The translations under genes were made by a program, and so were the position numbers. From positions 1 through 64,000 of the forward strand of contig CAWKNP010000005.1 in NCBI GenBank assembly GCA_963851105.1: a stretch of DNA of 64,000 bases. The letters are read 5' to 3'. The notes beneath the pieces are model-generated. The model ran no database searches and was not told the origin of the DNA. It saw only the letters and a program-made list of their open reading frames with translations. The stretch is from DATARN01 sp963851105. Its GTDB lineage: Bacteria > Actinomycetota > Acidimicrobiia > Acidimicrobiales > Palsa-688. This document shows, one piece after another, positions 53,707 to 63,356 of the stretch (position 1 is its first letter; every line of letters starts with the position of its first letter).

Positions 53707-56700
53707 CCGCCGGCCCGCAGGTAGACGACCTGGGCGAGGTCCTTCGGGCCCCACGCCAGCTCGCGCAGCAGGCAGGCGACGCCGTCGTCGACGTTGATGA
53801 GCCCGACGCCGCGGCGCACGTACTCCCGCTCCAACTCCGGCGAGACCATGCCGGCGCCCGCCCAAGGGCCCCAGTCGATGGCGACCACCCGGCCCGCGAA
53901 GCGCCCCGCCCAGGTACGGGCCAAGGAGTCGAGGGCGTCGTTGGCGGCGGCGTAGTCGGCCTGGCCCTTGTTGCCGAACACGCCGGCGACGGAGCCGAAC
54001 AGCACCAGGAAGCCAAGGTCGGGACGCAGTGCCGAGACCAGGTTGCGGGCGCCGTCGACCTTGGTGCGGAATACCCGCTCGAAGGACTCGATCCCCTTGT
54101 CGCTCATCCGCTTGTCCTCGAGGACCCCGGCGCCGTGGATGACGCCATCGAGGCGGCCGTGGCGGGCATAGATGTCGGCGATCACGGCGCGGACGGCGTC
54201 GCCGTCGCGGACGTCGACCACGTGGTAGCGGGCCGAGGCGGCGGCGGCGGCCAGCTGGCTGAGGGTGGCGCGGATCTCGCGGGTGGCCATCAGCCGGGCG
54301 GTGGCGATCTCGATTTGGCCGGGGATGCGGGTGCCGCTTTCGATGAGAGCGCGGCGGATCGACGGTGCGTCGGGCGCCGATGCGGTGGCCCGGTCCTCGT
54401 CGCCGGCGGGCGCCTGGGTGCGGCCCATGAGCTCGATGTGGCAGCCGGTGGCCCGAGCCAGTTCGATCGCCACCCGAGACGTGATGCCGCGGGCGCCGCC
54501 GGTCAGGAGCACGACCGAGTCGGGACCGAGATTCATGGCCGCGGTGGCGGCGGCGATCTCCTGCGCCGAGGTCCCCGTGACGCCGTCGAGCGCGACGGTG
54601 GCGACCCGGCGACCGGTGCGAAGCCCGTGGTGGTAGCCGATCATCACCGGCGGATCAGCGGCGGTCAGCTCGGCCAGGATCGCGGTAGCGATGGCGCCGG
54701 CCCTCTCCTTGGGGTCCACGTCGACGATCTGGCTGACCAGGGCCGGGTACTCGGCGCGGATGGTTCGGACGAGGCCGCCCAGGCCGAGGCCGGCATCGGG
54801 CGTTTCGGCGCCGGAGTCGAGGCCGAAATGGCCGCCGGTACCGGTGGCGACGAGTAGGCGAGCCACCCCCCGCTCGGCCGCCTCCCGGAGTACTCCGAAG
54901 GCGTCCGGGAGCACCGAGGTTTGATCGGGGTCGACGGCGGCCAGGTGGACCAGGGCGTGGGCGCCTTCGACCGCGGCCAGGACACTGTCGGGGTCTCCGA
55001 TGACGACGTCGGCGCCCCGGTGCTCGAGCAGCTCCGCCAGCTCGAGGCCGATACCGAGGCCGCCGTCAACGATCACGTACCGGCGCCCGGCGAGCAGGGC
55101 CGGGTTGGCGGGGGTGGCGGCCAGGTCGGCGACGGGGTCCAGCTCGAGAAGCTGGCGGCTGGCGCCCGGTGAGAAAAGTAGGGGGATCGGCTCGGGAGAG
55201 GCCGACGGGGCGGCGCCGGGGGAGGCGGGGGCGCCGATGTGGGCGACAATCCAGTCGGCAATGCCGTTGAGGGTCTTGAGGCGGGCCAGCTCCTCGACGG
55301 TGGACTCGTCGATCGAGGCGCCGTCGGCGCCCGCCAGGCCGACCTGGTCGGCCAGCTCGCCGAGGATCTCCGTGCGCTTGATGGAGTCGATGCTGAGGTC
55401 GGCCTCGAGGTCCAAGTTGGGGTCGAGCATGTCGCTCGGGTACCCGGTGCGGTGGCTGACGATGGCGAGTACGGCGGCCAGGATCTGGTCCCGGTTCATC
55501 GGGCCCGTCGGGGGCGTCGGTGCCGCTGCCACCGGCGCCGCAGGCGTGACGGTATAGGCCGCCACCACCTGGGACCGGGCCGGAAGGGCGGCGGCGACGG
55601 TCTCGCCGACGCCGCCGGAACCGAGGTAGCCAAGGAGGACATCGCGCTGCGCGGCGACCAGTTCCCGGGTGGTGCGGAGGAACTCGAGCACCGCGACGTC
55701 GCGCTGGCCCGGGGCGGCGCCCGACGGAGCCTCCAACTGCTTCGGGGCGGCAGTCATGGGCTGAAGGCCACCGGCCAGGGGGGTGCCGGCGGCCGTGCGG
55801 ACCAAGTGGCCGTTGAGCAGCCAGCCCGGCTGGCGCCCGACATCGGCCCGGGAAACGGTGCGGACCTGTCGGCCCCGCCACAGCGGCTCCGCGTCGACGG
55901 CCACGCCGGCGGCCGCCAGTTCCGCCAGAGCAAGGAGAAATCGGGGGATGCCGGCCTCGCCCGCCACGTCACAGGCGACGGCGGTGTGCGGCCGGGAACC
56001 GAGGATCTTGCCGACGAGGGTGGTGAGCACCCGCCCGGGACCTGCCTCGACGAACACCCGGGCGCCGGCGGCGTACATGGCCTCGACCTGCTCGACGAAG
56101 CGCACCGGCGCCCCCACCTGGCCGGCGAGGGTGGCCCGGACGGCGGCAACCGAGGCGGGGTAGGCAGCGGCGGTGGTATTGGACCACACCGGGATGGCCG
56201 GCGTGCGCACCGAGACGCCGGCCAGGTGAGCGGCCAGGGTGTCGACAGCGCCGGCGACCAAGCTGCTGTGGAAGGCGCAGGCCACGGGGATCTTCTTGGC
56301 TGCCATCCCGGCGGCATTGAGCGCGGCCACGACGGTGTCAATGGCGGCGGTCGGGCCCGAGATGACGACCTGCTGGGGAGCGTTGTGGTTGGCGACGATG
56401 ACGCCATCGGTGAGGTACGCAGCGACGTCGGCGGCGGTGGCGGTGACGGCCGCCATGGCGCCTGGGTCGGTACCGGCGGCGCCCAAGATGGCGGCCGCCC
56501 GGGCCTGGGAGATGGCCACCAGATCGTCGCAGTCGAGGGCGCCGGCGATGGCCAGTGCCACGAGCTCGCCGTAGCTGTGGCCGCCCGCCAGATCGGGGAA
56601 GACGCCCACGGTTCCCAGCAGCTCGTTCATCGCCAGGCCGGCCACGCCGAGGGCGGGCTGGGCGGCGCGGGTGTCGGTGAGGGCGGCGCGCTGGCGGTCG

Positions 56701-59700
56701 GTCTGGTCGCGGGTGAAGGCGGCGGGCGGGAACATCGTCGCGGCCAGCTCGCCCAGGCCGTCGAGGTGGCGCCGCAGACGGGGGAAGGCGACGAACAGGT
56801 CGCCCAGCATCCCCGGCGACTGGCTGCCTTGGCCGGGAAAGAGGAACGCCACTGCTCCCTCGGCCGTGTCGGCGCTGCCGATGAAGACACCCGGGGCGGC
56901 GGCGAAGTTGCGAGCGGCGACCAGCTTGGCGGCCAGATCGTCCAGGTCGGTCGCGACCAGCGCCACCTGGGTGGGGCCTCGGCCGGTCGTGACCGCCACG
57001 GTCCAGGCCAGGTCCCGCAGGTGCCAGGGTCGGCCGACGCTGTCGTTGGCGGCCAGGAGCTCGGCGAGTTGATCGAGCTGGCTGGCGGCCGCCGCCCGGT
57101 CGGCGGCACGGAACATGAACAGCTCCGCCCCCCATTCCTCCAACCCTTGGAGAGGCTCGGGGCCCCCGTCGTAGGCGCTCAGCACGGCGTGGAAGTTGGT
57201 GCCCCCGAAGCCGAAGGCGCTGACGCCGGCGAAGCGCTCGGCGGGCGGGGCGGTCCACGGCCGGGCGGCCGTGTCGAAGAAAAAGGGGTTGGTGTCGCGC
57301 TTCCAGTAGCCGTTGGGCTCGGTGAGCTGGCCGGTCGGCGGGCGCACGCCGCTGTACAGCGCCCGGGTGACCTTGATGATGCCGGCCAGGCCGGCGGCGC
57401 ACTTGGTGTGGCCGATCTGGGACTTGACCGAGCCGAGGGAGCAGGACGCGGGCTCGGCGCCGGAGTCGTTGAAGACCTCGGTCAGCGTGGCCAGCTCGGT
57501 GCGGTCGCCGACGACGGTCCCGGTGCCGTGGGCCTCGACCAGACCGACCTGGGCGGGGGAGATGCCGGCCATGGTGTATGCCCGCTCCAGCGCCCGTCGC
57601 TGGCCTTCGGGGCGGGGGGCGGTGAGGCCCAGGCTGCGCCCGTCGCTTGATCCGGCGACGGCTTTGATGACGGCATAGATCCGGTCGCCATCGCGCTCGG
57701 CGTCAGCCAGTCGCTTCAGCACGAGGCAGGCGGCGCCTTCGCCGAGGGCGATGCCATCGGCCTTGGCGTCGAAGGTCTTGCAGTGGCCGGTGGGCGACAG
57801 GGCATGGACCGAAGCGAAGAGCAGGTAGTCCTGGAGCCCGTTGTGGACGTCGGCGCCGCCGCAGAGGACCATGTTGCTGGTACCGGATGCCAACTCTTTG
57901 CAGGCCACGTCGAGGGCGGCGAGCGACGAGGCGCAGGCGGCGTCGACGGTGTAGTTGGAGCCGCCCAGGTCGAGGCGGTTGGCGATGCGCCCGGCGATGA
58001 CGTTGGACAGCACGCCGGGGAAGGAGTCCTCGTCGAGCACCGGCAAGAAGGTGTCGAGCTCAGCGGGAATCGGCCCGACGTAGGACTGGTGCAGGGCCCG
58101 GAAGCCATAGGCGCCGGCCAGGTCGGTGCCCGCTTCGGCGCCGAAGACGACCGAAGTGTGTTCCCGGTCGAAGCTGCGGGTGGCGTAGCCGGCGTCGGCG
58201 AGGGCGCGGGCCGCGACCTCGAGGGCCAGGAGCTGCGAGGGGTCGATCGAGGTGAGCGAGGCGGGCGGCACACCGTAGGCCAGGGCGTCGAACGGCACGT
58301 CGGGCAGGAAGCCGCCCCACTTGGAGGGCGTCCGGGCGCCGGCGCCGACGGTGACGGCGGCGGGGTCGTAGTACGTCGCGGTGTCCCAGCGGTCGGCGGG
58401 GACCTCGGTGATGGCGTCGACGCCGGCCACGATGTTGGCCCAGTAGCGGTCGGTGTCGGCCGCGCCCGCGAAGACGCCGGCCATGCCCACGATGGCGATG
58501 TCGAGGGGATGGGCGGTCGCGGTGGCGGCGTCGTTTGGGGTGAGGCCGAGGGCCGCGGCCCGAGTGGCGAGGAACTCCGTGGCGCCGCTGCTGACCTGGG
58601 CGTGGAGGTCGGCGACGGTGGTGGTGGCCGAGCGCAGCGTCGCCACCTCGCCGATCATGACCATGCCCTCACGGCGCTGAATGTCCTCGCCGACCGGCAC
58701 GATCGCCCCGTCGGTGCTGCTGCGCCGGACACCCTTGCTGGCCAGGCGCAGGCGGCCGAGGTTGAGCTGCTCGAGCTCGGCCCACATCTGCTGCTGGCTG
58801 GCGCCGGCGGCCACGAGGTGCTGCTTGGTCTCGAGGAACGACTGCACGTAGTCGGTGTCCACGCATCGGGTGGCGTGGCCCGGGCTCGTCTCGAGGAGCA
58901 CCGTCGAGTCGCAGCTGATAGCCGCGTTCTGGAATCCGGCCACGATGGCGCCGCTGGCCACCGCTTCTTCGGTGAACAGGTAGGCGGTGCCCATCAGGAC
59001 GCCGACGCCGGCGCCGCGCGCCGCCAGGGGCGCGGCGAGGGCGGCGACCATGGCGGCTGAGCGCTCGTCGTGAATGCCGCCCGCGAAGAGTACGTGGACA
59101 TCGGACAGGTCCTTGGTTCCGGCGAACGCCAGCAGACCCTCGACCTGGGATTCCCAAAGGGCGAAGCTGGACCGGGGCCCGACGTGGCCACCGCACTCCC
59201 GGCCCTCGAAGACGAACTTGCGGGCGCCGTCTCGGAGGAAGCGGTCGAGCAACCCGGGGGAGGGGACATGAAGAAAGGTGTCGATGCCGGCCGCCTCGAG
59301 GGGTGCCGCCTGCGACGGGCGACCGCCGGCGATGAGGGCGCACGGCGGGCGCACGTCGTGCACGACCGCCAGCTGCGTCTCGCGCAGCTCGGCGGGGACG
59401 AAGCCCAAGATTCCGACGCCCCAGGGGCGGCCCCTGAGCAGTTCGGCCGTCTCTTCGAGCAGCGCCCGCACCTCGGTGCCGCCCATCAGGGCGAGGGCCA
59501 GGAAGGGCAGGCCCCCGGCCTTCGCCACCGAAAGGGCGAAGGCGGCCCGGTCGCTGACGCGGGTCATCGGTCCCTGAGCGACGGAAACGGTGAGGCCCCG
59601 GCCCGCCGCCAGGGCGGAGCCGGGAGCGAGGGGCTCGACGGTGTGGGCGGTGGCGATGTGCTCGATGATGGACTCGCGGATGGCGGTGACCAGGGAGCCG

Positions 59701-60614
59701 GCGGTGGGGTGCGTCTCGGCGAGGGACCGAGCGAAGGCGCCCTCCTGGCCGATGGGGAGGAACTGATTGCGCAGGTCCCGGGCGCCCAGGCGAGCTGCCA
59801 CCTCGGCAGCGGTGAGGGTTGAGGGAGAGGTTTCCCCGGCGGCACCGTTGGCGCCGGGCTCCTCTCCCTCGAAACCCTCAACCGCGGTCCAGGCGTCGGA
59901 ACCGGCTGCGAAGCCGGCGACGGGGAGATCGGGACGGGTGAAGAGCCGGTGGCCCGCGATGACGGTGGTCTCGCTGCCGTCCATCGCGGCGACGGCGGCG
60001 GCGACGGCCGTGGGGAGGCGTTCTGCCGATTCCCGCACCAGTGCCAGTTGGGCGTCAAGGACGACGCCGGTGGCGCCTCCCGCGACGGCGGCGGCGGCGC
60101 TGTGGAGGCCGATGCCGCCCGCCGACCAGACGGGGACGGTGATGCCGGGGTCCGCCAGGATCTGCTGGAGGAGCACGAAGGCGGTGGTGTCGCCGATACG
60201 ACCGCCGGCTTCGGAGCCCTTGGCGATGAGGCCGGTGGCGCCGGCGGCGATGGCGGCGTGGGCTCCAGCCACGTTGGTCACCTCGGCCAGCACCCGGCGG
60301 CCGAGCTGGCCTCCCGAGACGTCGGCGGGCAACGACTCGGAGCCCACCCCGAGGATGACCGTGTCGACGGCGGCGGGAAGGTCGTCGAGGGCGACGCCTT
60401 GGGTCAGACCGGCGGGAAGTCGGATACCGAAGTGGCACCCGGTCCGGGACCAGCGAGCGGCATCGGCCACCGCGCTGCGGTTGACCTCCGCATCGTGGCC
60501 CAAACCGATGATCCCGAGCCCGCCGGCGCGCTCGACGGCGACGGCCAACTTGGCATTGGGTTCCTCGAAAGGTGTGATCCCGAGTACAAGGAGGCGGCGG
60601 TCGAGCAGGTTCAT
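53703..60614 (-). CDS. Type I synthase subunit: two FMN enoyl-reductase-like barrels, then KS-AT-ACP-KR
   Basis: A 2303-residue protein. ATG 60614 has AAAGGAG upstream; GTG 60650 is the alternative. Residues about 1-265 and 335-640 are two nitronate-monooxygenase/PfaD-like FMN barrels, marked by GSEAGGRIGDT and GRECGGHVGPRSSFALWES. Ketosynthase about 700-1150: Cys in DAACASSLAALD (about 893), His in EAHGTGTVVGDRTEL and KSQIGHTKCAAGLAG. Acyltransferase about 1210-1510 with GHSYGELVAL. Single ACP about 1700-1780 with LEADLSIDSIKRTEILGEL, the IDSIKR form typical of PUFA synthases. Ketoreductase about 1990-2290 with LLTGGARGITSR and GQADYAAANDALDSLA. Together with the next gene it supplies all steps for a reduced or polyunsaturated acyl chain. 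Confidence 0.93.
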   Translation of the reverse strand: MNLLDRRLLVLGITPFEEPNAKLAVAVERAGGLGIIGLGHDAEVNRSAVADAARWSRTGCHFGIRLPAGLTQGVALDDLPAAVDTVILGVGSESLPADVSGGQLGRRVLAEVTNVAGAHAAIAAGATGLIAKGSEAGGRIGDTTAFVLLQQILADPGITVPVWSAGGIGLHSAAAAVAGGATGVVLDAQLALVRESAERLPTAVAAAVAAMDGSETTVIAGHRLFTRPDLPVAGFAAGSDAWTAVEGFEGEEPGANGAAGETSPSTLTAAEVAARLGARDLRNQFLPIGQEGAFARSLAETHPTAGSLVTAIRESIIEHIATAHTVEPLAPGSALAAGRGLTVSVAQGPMTRVSDRAAFALSVAKAGGLPFLALALMGGTEVRALLEETAELLRGRPWGVGILGFVPAELRETQLAVVHDVRPPCALIAGGRPSQAAPLEAAGIDTFLHVPSPGLLDRFLRDGARKFVFEGRECGGHVGPRSSFALWESQVEGLLAFAGTKDLSDVHVLFAGGIHDERSAAMVAALAAPLAARGAGVGVLMGTAYLFTEEAVASGAIVAGFQNAAISCDSTVLLETSPGHATRCVDTDYVQSFLETKQHLVAAGASQQQMWAELEQLNLGRLRLASKGVRRSSTDGAIVPVGEDIQRREGMVMIGEVATLRSATTTVADLHAQVSSGATEFLATRAAALGLTPNDAATATAHPLDIAIVGMAGVFAGAADTDRYWANIVAGVDAITEVPADRWDTATYYDPAAVTVGAGARTPSKWGGFLPDVPFDALAYGVPPASLTSIDPSQLLALEVAARALADAGYATRSFDREHTSVVFGAEAGTDLAGAYGFRALHQSYVGPIPAELDTFLPVLDEDSFPGVLSNVIAGRIANRLDLGGSNYTVDAACASSLAALDVACKELASGTSNMVLCGGADVHNGLQDYLLFASVHALSPTGHCKTFDAKADGIALGEGAACLVLKRLADAERDGDRIYAVIKAVAGSSDGRSLGLTAPRPEGQRRALERAYTMAGISPAQVGLVEAHGTGTVVGDRTELATLTEVFNDSGAEPASCSLGSVKSQIGHTKCAAGLAGIIKVTRALYSGVRPPTGQLTEPNGYWKRDTNPFFFDTAARPWTAPPAERFAGVSAFGFGGTNFHAVLSAYDGGPEPLQGLEEWGAELFMFRAADRAAAASQLDQLAELLAANDSVGRPWHLRDLAWTVAVTTGRGPTQVALVATDLDDLAAKLVAARNFAAAPGVFIGSADTAEGAVAFLFPGQGSQSPGMLGDLFVAFPRLRRHLDGLGELAATMFPPAAFTRDQTDRQRAALTDTRAAQPALGVAGLAMNELLGTVGVFPDLAGGHSYGELVALAIAGALDCDDLVAISQARAAAILGAAGTDPGAMAAVTATAADVAAYLTDGVIVANHNAPQQVVISGPTAAIDTVVAALNAAGMAAKKIPVACAFHSSLVAGAVDTLAAHLAGVSVRTPAIPVWSNTTAAAYPASVAAVRATLAGQVGAPVRFVEQVEAMYAAGARVFVEAGPGRVLTTLVGKILGSRPHTAVACDVAGEAGIPRFLLALAELAAAGVAVDAEPLWRGRQVRTVSRADVGRQPGWLLNGHLVRTAAGTPLAGGLQPMTAAPKQLEAPSGAAPGQRDVAVLEFLRTTRELVAAQRDVLLGYLGSGGVGETVAAALPARSQVVAAYTVTPAAPVAAAPTPPTGPMNRDQILAAVLAIVSHRTGYPSDMLDPNLDLEADLSIDSIKRTEILGELADQVGLAGADGASIDESTVEELARLKTLNGIADWIVAHIGAPASPGAAPSASPEPIPLLFSPGASRQLLELDPVADLAATPANPALLAGRRYVIVDGGLGIGLELAELLEHRGADVVIGDPDSVLAAVEGAHALVHLAAVDPDQTSVLPDAFGVLREAAERGVARLLVATGTGGHFGLDSGAETPDAGLGLGGLVRTIRAEYPALVSQIVDVDPKERAGAIATAILAELTAADPPVMIGYHHGLRTGRRVATVALDGVTGTSAQEIAAATAAMNLGPDSVVLLTGGARGITSRVAIELARATGCHIELMGRTQAPAGDEDRATASAPDAPSIRRALIESGTRIPGQIEIATARLMATREIRATLSQLAAAAASARYHVVDVRDGDAVRAVIADIYARHGRLDGVIHGAGVLEDKRMSDKGIESFERVFRTKVDGARNLVSALRPDLGFLVLFGSVAGVFGNKGQADYAAANDALDSLARTWAGRFAGRVVAIDWGPWAGAGMVSPELEREYVRRGVGLINVDDGVACLLRELAWGPKDLAQVVYLRAGG

Positions 60615-60749
60615 TGGAGGTCGAGCTCCTTTGGTCGTCTGGAGTGACACGGACTGAGCTATCTACCGAGTCGCTCCCCGACAACCAGCGCAAGTCGGTT
60701 CCTTGTCCATAGGAGATATCGACGTCCCCCCCGGGAAGGTTGAGGGGGT

Positions 60750-60792
60750 AATGACCGCTTTGTGGGGTTTCGCCGCTTTTTTAGCGGTCATT
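60750..60792. promoter_or_regulatory. Inverted repeat upstream of the lipid-synthase operon
   Basis: AATGACCGCT (60750-60759) and AGCGGTCATT (60783-60792) are perfect 10-bp inverted arms 23 bases apart, about 140 bases upstream of the synthase ATG at 60614. The spacing fits two half-sites for a dimeric regulator or a looped operator. A small CCGCT-TTTTT-AGCGG hairpin overlaps the right arm. The gap 60615-60924 holds no gene. Confidence 0.5.
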
Positions 60793-60924
60793 TAGGTACG
60801 ATTTAGCGTCGCTGTCACGGCGCTGCGGTTGAGTCGCGCGGCTGCTCCGGGGCACCGCCGGGCCGTGGTTGGTCAGCGCTTGGCGTCCCGACCCCCCTTT
60901 CCCCGCGCCCGCGGGAGACCCCGG

Positions 60925-62601
60925 CTAGGCGGCGGGACCGACCGTCAGAGTGATGGTGGCGCTTCGCTTTTTGCCCGAGGAGTCCGACCAGCCCACCGAC
61001 ACCTTGTCGCCGGGATGGTGCTGGCGCAGGATGGCGGTGAGGGAACTGGGTGAGTCGACCGGCTGCCCGTTGATCGAGGTGATGACGTCGCCGCCCGCCA
61101 GGCCCGCCTTTTCGGAGGGGGAACCGGGGATCACGCCGGAAAGGGTGGCCCCCCCGCCGGTGTTGGTGGTCGGGTCGATGCTGACGCCGAGGAAGCCGGG
61201 CACGCCAATCTGGATGGTGGTGCTGGCGTGGCCGGCCGCGATCTCCTTGGCGATCGCGAGGGCCCTGGTGATGGGTATGGCGAAGCCCACACTCGACTGC
61301 GACTCCACCCGATTGGTGGCCGAAGCCGCGGTGTCCATGCCGATCACCAGGCTTGACGGGTTGATCAGCGGGCCCCCTGAGTCACCAGGTTGCAGCGGGG
61401 CGTTGATCTCGATCATGCCGGTCAGTTGTTCCGCGTTCCCGCCGCCGATGTCGCTGGCTGTGACCGCCTGATCGAGCGCCACGATCGTTCCGGTGACCAC
61501 GCTCGGAGTCCCGCCGAGGCCACCGGCGTTGCCCGCCGCCACGATCGCATCGCCGGCGGCCAGCTTCGAGGGGTCGCCGGTCTTGATCGGCGTCAGCCCG
61601 CTGGCCCCGTCGAGCTTGATGAGTGCGATGTCCTCGGTGGGATCGGTGCCGAGCACCTTGGCGCTGTACGTCTTACCGTTGACAACGGTGGCGTTCAGGC
61701 TGGTAGAGCCGGCGATGACGTGGTTGTTGGTCAGCACCTGGCCGTCGCTGGTGAGGACCATCCCGGTGCCCGCGGCCGCGGCGCGCTGGTAGCCCAGCTT
61801 GGTGTTGATGTCGACGATCGACGGGAAGACGGCACCGGCGACTGCCGCCGCCTGGGAGGGCGGAAGGCCACCGCCTCCGGACCCGACGCCTCCGGGGGGC
61901 TGAGTTGGGAAGACCGTCGGGGTGCGGCTGGTCGTGGTGTGCCCGCTGACGAGCTGGCCGCCGATGCCGAGGCCGACCAGGCCGGCAATGAGGATGGCGA
62001 TCAGGATGACCGCAAGGGGGTTGGTCTTGCTCGGTGGAGGAGTCGACGGGTATGGAGCCCAGCCCGGTGCGGGGGCGGGGCCCCAGGCGGCGTAGGAGGG
62101 GCCACTGGGCGGTGGTTGCCAGCCGCCGGCGCCGGCGCCCGGTCTCGCGCCATAGGCGGGGTCGGGCCAACCGCCGGGTGCCGTCCCATACGCGGGCTCG
62201 GCCCAGCCGCCGGGTGCCGTCCCATACGGCGGTTCGGCCCAGCCGCCGGGTGCCGTCCCATACGCGGGATCGGCCCAGCCGCCACTCTGCCAGTCTCCGC
62301 CGTCAGGGTGGCCCGTGGGCGGGTAGGAGGGCGCGTGCTGGGGCGGGTAGTTGGGCGGAGGCGCATAGGGCGAGGCGCCCGGGTAGGTCGGCGCTGCCGA
62401 GTAGCCCTGATAGGGGTAGGCGAAACCGGTGTCGACGGGCGGTGTCGCTTCCGGCTGCCACTGCTCACCGGGGTAGGGCTGGCCATAGCCGGGCGAGGCC
62501 CAAGGCTGGTCCTGGTCGTCGGCGGCGGGTGGCGCCCAGGGCGCCCGGGGGACGTGGCGCCAGGCTCCGGAAGGCGGCTGCTGTTTGTCCTGCTCGCTCA
62601 T
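60925..62601 (-). CDS. HtrA/DegP-type membrane-anchored serine protease with PDZ domain
   Basis: A 558-residue protein. ATG 62601 follows GAGGAG; the in-frame GTG nine bases earlier is less likely. Residues 1-190 are a cytoplasmic Pro/Gly/Tyr/Ala-rich region with 12-residue repeats. One membrane helix (about 195-218, AVILIAILIAGLVGLGIGG) precedes the exported trypsin-like domain: LTNNHVIAGS (His), EDIALIKLD (Asp) and LQPGDSGGPLIN (Ser) are all present. A PDZ domain closes the protein (GFLGVSIDPTTN to DVITSINGQPVDSPSSL). Such proteases degrade or cut misfolded envelope proteins under stress. Confidence 0.95.
   Translation of the reverse strand: MSEQDKQQPPSGAWRHVPRAPWAPPAADDQDQPWASPGYGQPYPGEQWQPEATPPVDTGFAYPYQGYSAAPTYPGASPYAPPPNYPPQHAPSYPPTGHPDGGDWQSGGWADPAYGTAPGGWAEPPYGTAPGGWAEPAYGTAPGGWPDPAYGARPGAGAGGWQPPPSGPSYAAWGPAPAPGWAPYPSTPPPSKTNPLAVILIAILIAGLVGLGIGGQLVSGHTTTSRTPTVFPTQPPGGVGSGGGGLPPSQAAAVAGAVFPSIVDINTKLGYQRAAAAGTGMVLTSDGQVLTNNHVIAGSTSLNATVVNGKTYSAKVLGTDPTEDIALIKLDGASGLTPIKTGDPSKLAAGDAIVAAGNAGGLGGTPSVVTGTIVALDQAVTASDIGGGNAEQLTGMIEINAPLQPGDSGGPLINPSSLVIGMDTAASATNRVESQSSVGFAIPITRALAIAKEIAAGHASTTIQIGVPGFLGVSIDPTTNTGGGATLSGVIPGSPSEKAGLAGGDVITSINGQPVDSPSSLTAILRQHHPGDKVSVGWSDSSGKKRSATITLTVGPAA
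62145..62285 (-). repeat. 36-bp tandem coding repeats of the protease N-terminus
   Basis: Four in-frame units of 36 bp encode WADPAYGTAPGG, WAEPPYGTAPGG, WAEPAYGTAPGG and the diverged WPDPAYGARPGA. The middle copies are nearly identical at DNA level, suggesting recent slippage or conversion. Confidence 0.85.
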
Positions 62602-62701
62602 TGCCGCCACTCCTCGACCGGCGCCACTGCCTTTGTCCAGTTAACAGCAGCGGGCTGGCAAAGGTTTCAGGCAAACCTGTGAGCCAGCTGAGACTTGGCT
62701 C

Positions 62702-63121
62702 TTAGTCCAGGTGCATCTGGAGGACGTACTCAAGGGCGTCCTCTGGCCGGCCCGCCGCTTCCCCCGACGGGAAGGTGGCTGGCTCGTACTCCTCGGTGGC
62801 GTAGTTGAACAGGGCGAAGCTCCACCGGTCGGGATTGCCGAAATACCGCAGCCGGAGCAGATGGACGGCGGTCTCCGACAATCGGTCCCGGTATTGCTCC
62901 CGGGTCTCGTCGGATTCCTCGGGCGACCAGCCGGCGGGATTGGGCCCCGGGTCGCGGTAGACGTCCACGTAACAGAACTGGCCCCGGAACCAGACAGCCA
63001 AGTCCCGGAAGCGCCCAGGGAAGTAGTCGTGGGCGAACTGCCGTACCCGATCTTCGATCCGCCGGCTGATGGCATCGGAGATCATGGCGCCGCCCTGATG
63101 GGCGTCGTAGAGGTAGGGCAT
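62702..63121 (-). CDS. Hypothetical protein
   Basis: A 139-residue soluble protein, acidic at the end, with aromatic-rich segments (HDYFPGRFRDLAVWFRGQF, then VDVYRDPGPNPAGW) and RLRYFGNPDRWSFALFNYAT. It begins ATG at 63121; an internal ATG at residue 13 is an alternative start. Composition and codon pattern are those of a real gene, but I do not recognise the family. It lies 80 bases upstream of tRNA-independent sequence and downstream of nothing obviously related. Confidence 0.7.
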   Translation of the reverse strand: MPYLYDAHQGGAMISDAISRRIEDRVRQFAHDYFPGRFRDLAVWFRGQFCYVDVYRDPGPNPAGWSPEESDETREQYRDRLSETAVHLLRLRYFGNPDRWSFALFNYATEEYEPATFPSGEAAGRPEDALEYVLQMHLD

Positions 63122-63356
63122 AGGGTCCCTATCTTCCAGCGCGGGCGGCGCGCGTTGGTGGACCCCCAGCGCTATTCACCGGCGATCCCGGGCCGGGTCG
63201 GGCCCCGAGCCTTGACCAGTACTCCGTGTGGGAGTGGGGTTTTGTGACCATGGCGGTGCGGCCCGGGGGCGGGGGGTGGTCAGTTGACCGTGGGGGAGAG
63301 GGGTTTGTGACCAGGGCGGCAGGGCACCAGGCGCCGGGATGAGCACCCCCTTTGGG
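63122..63356. other. Intergenic region with short direct repeats
   Basis: A 235-base gap between the hypothetical gene and tRNA-Ser(UGA). GTTTGTGACCA-like words followed by GGCGG recur near 63240 and 63303, and G-runs are frequent. No gene is seen; the promoter of the hypothetical gene is expected here. Confidence 0.35.

Noticed and set aside
55239..57650. An 803-codon plus-strand open frame opposite the first synthase gene
   Set aside because: High-GC genes commonly leave the opposite strand open. Its product is Gly/Arg/Asp-rich with no motif, while the minus strand encodes intact ACP and AT domains.
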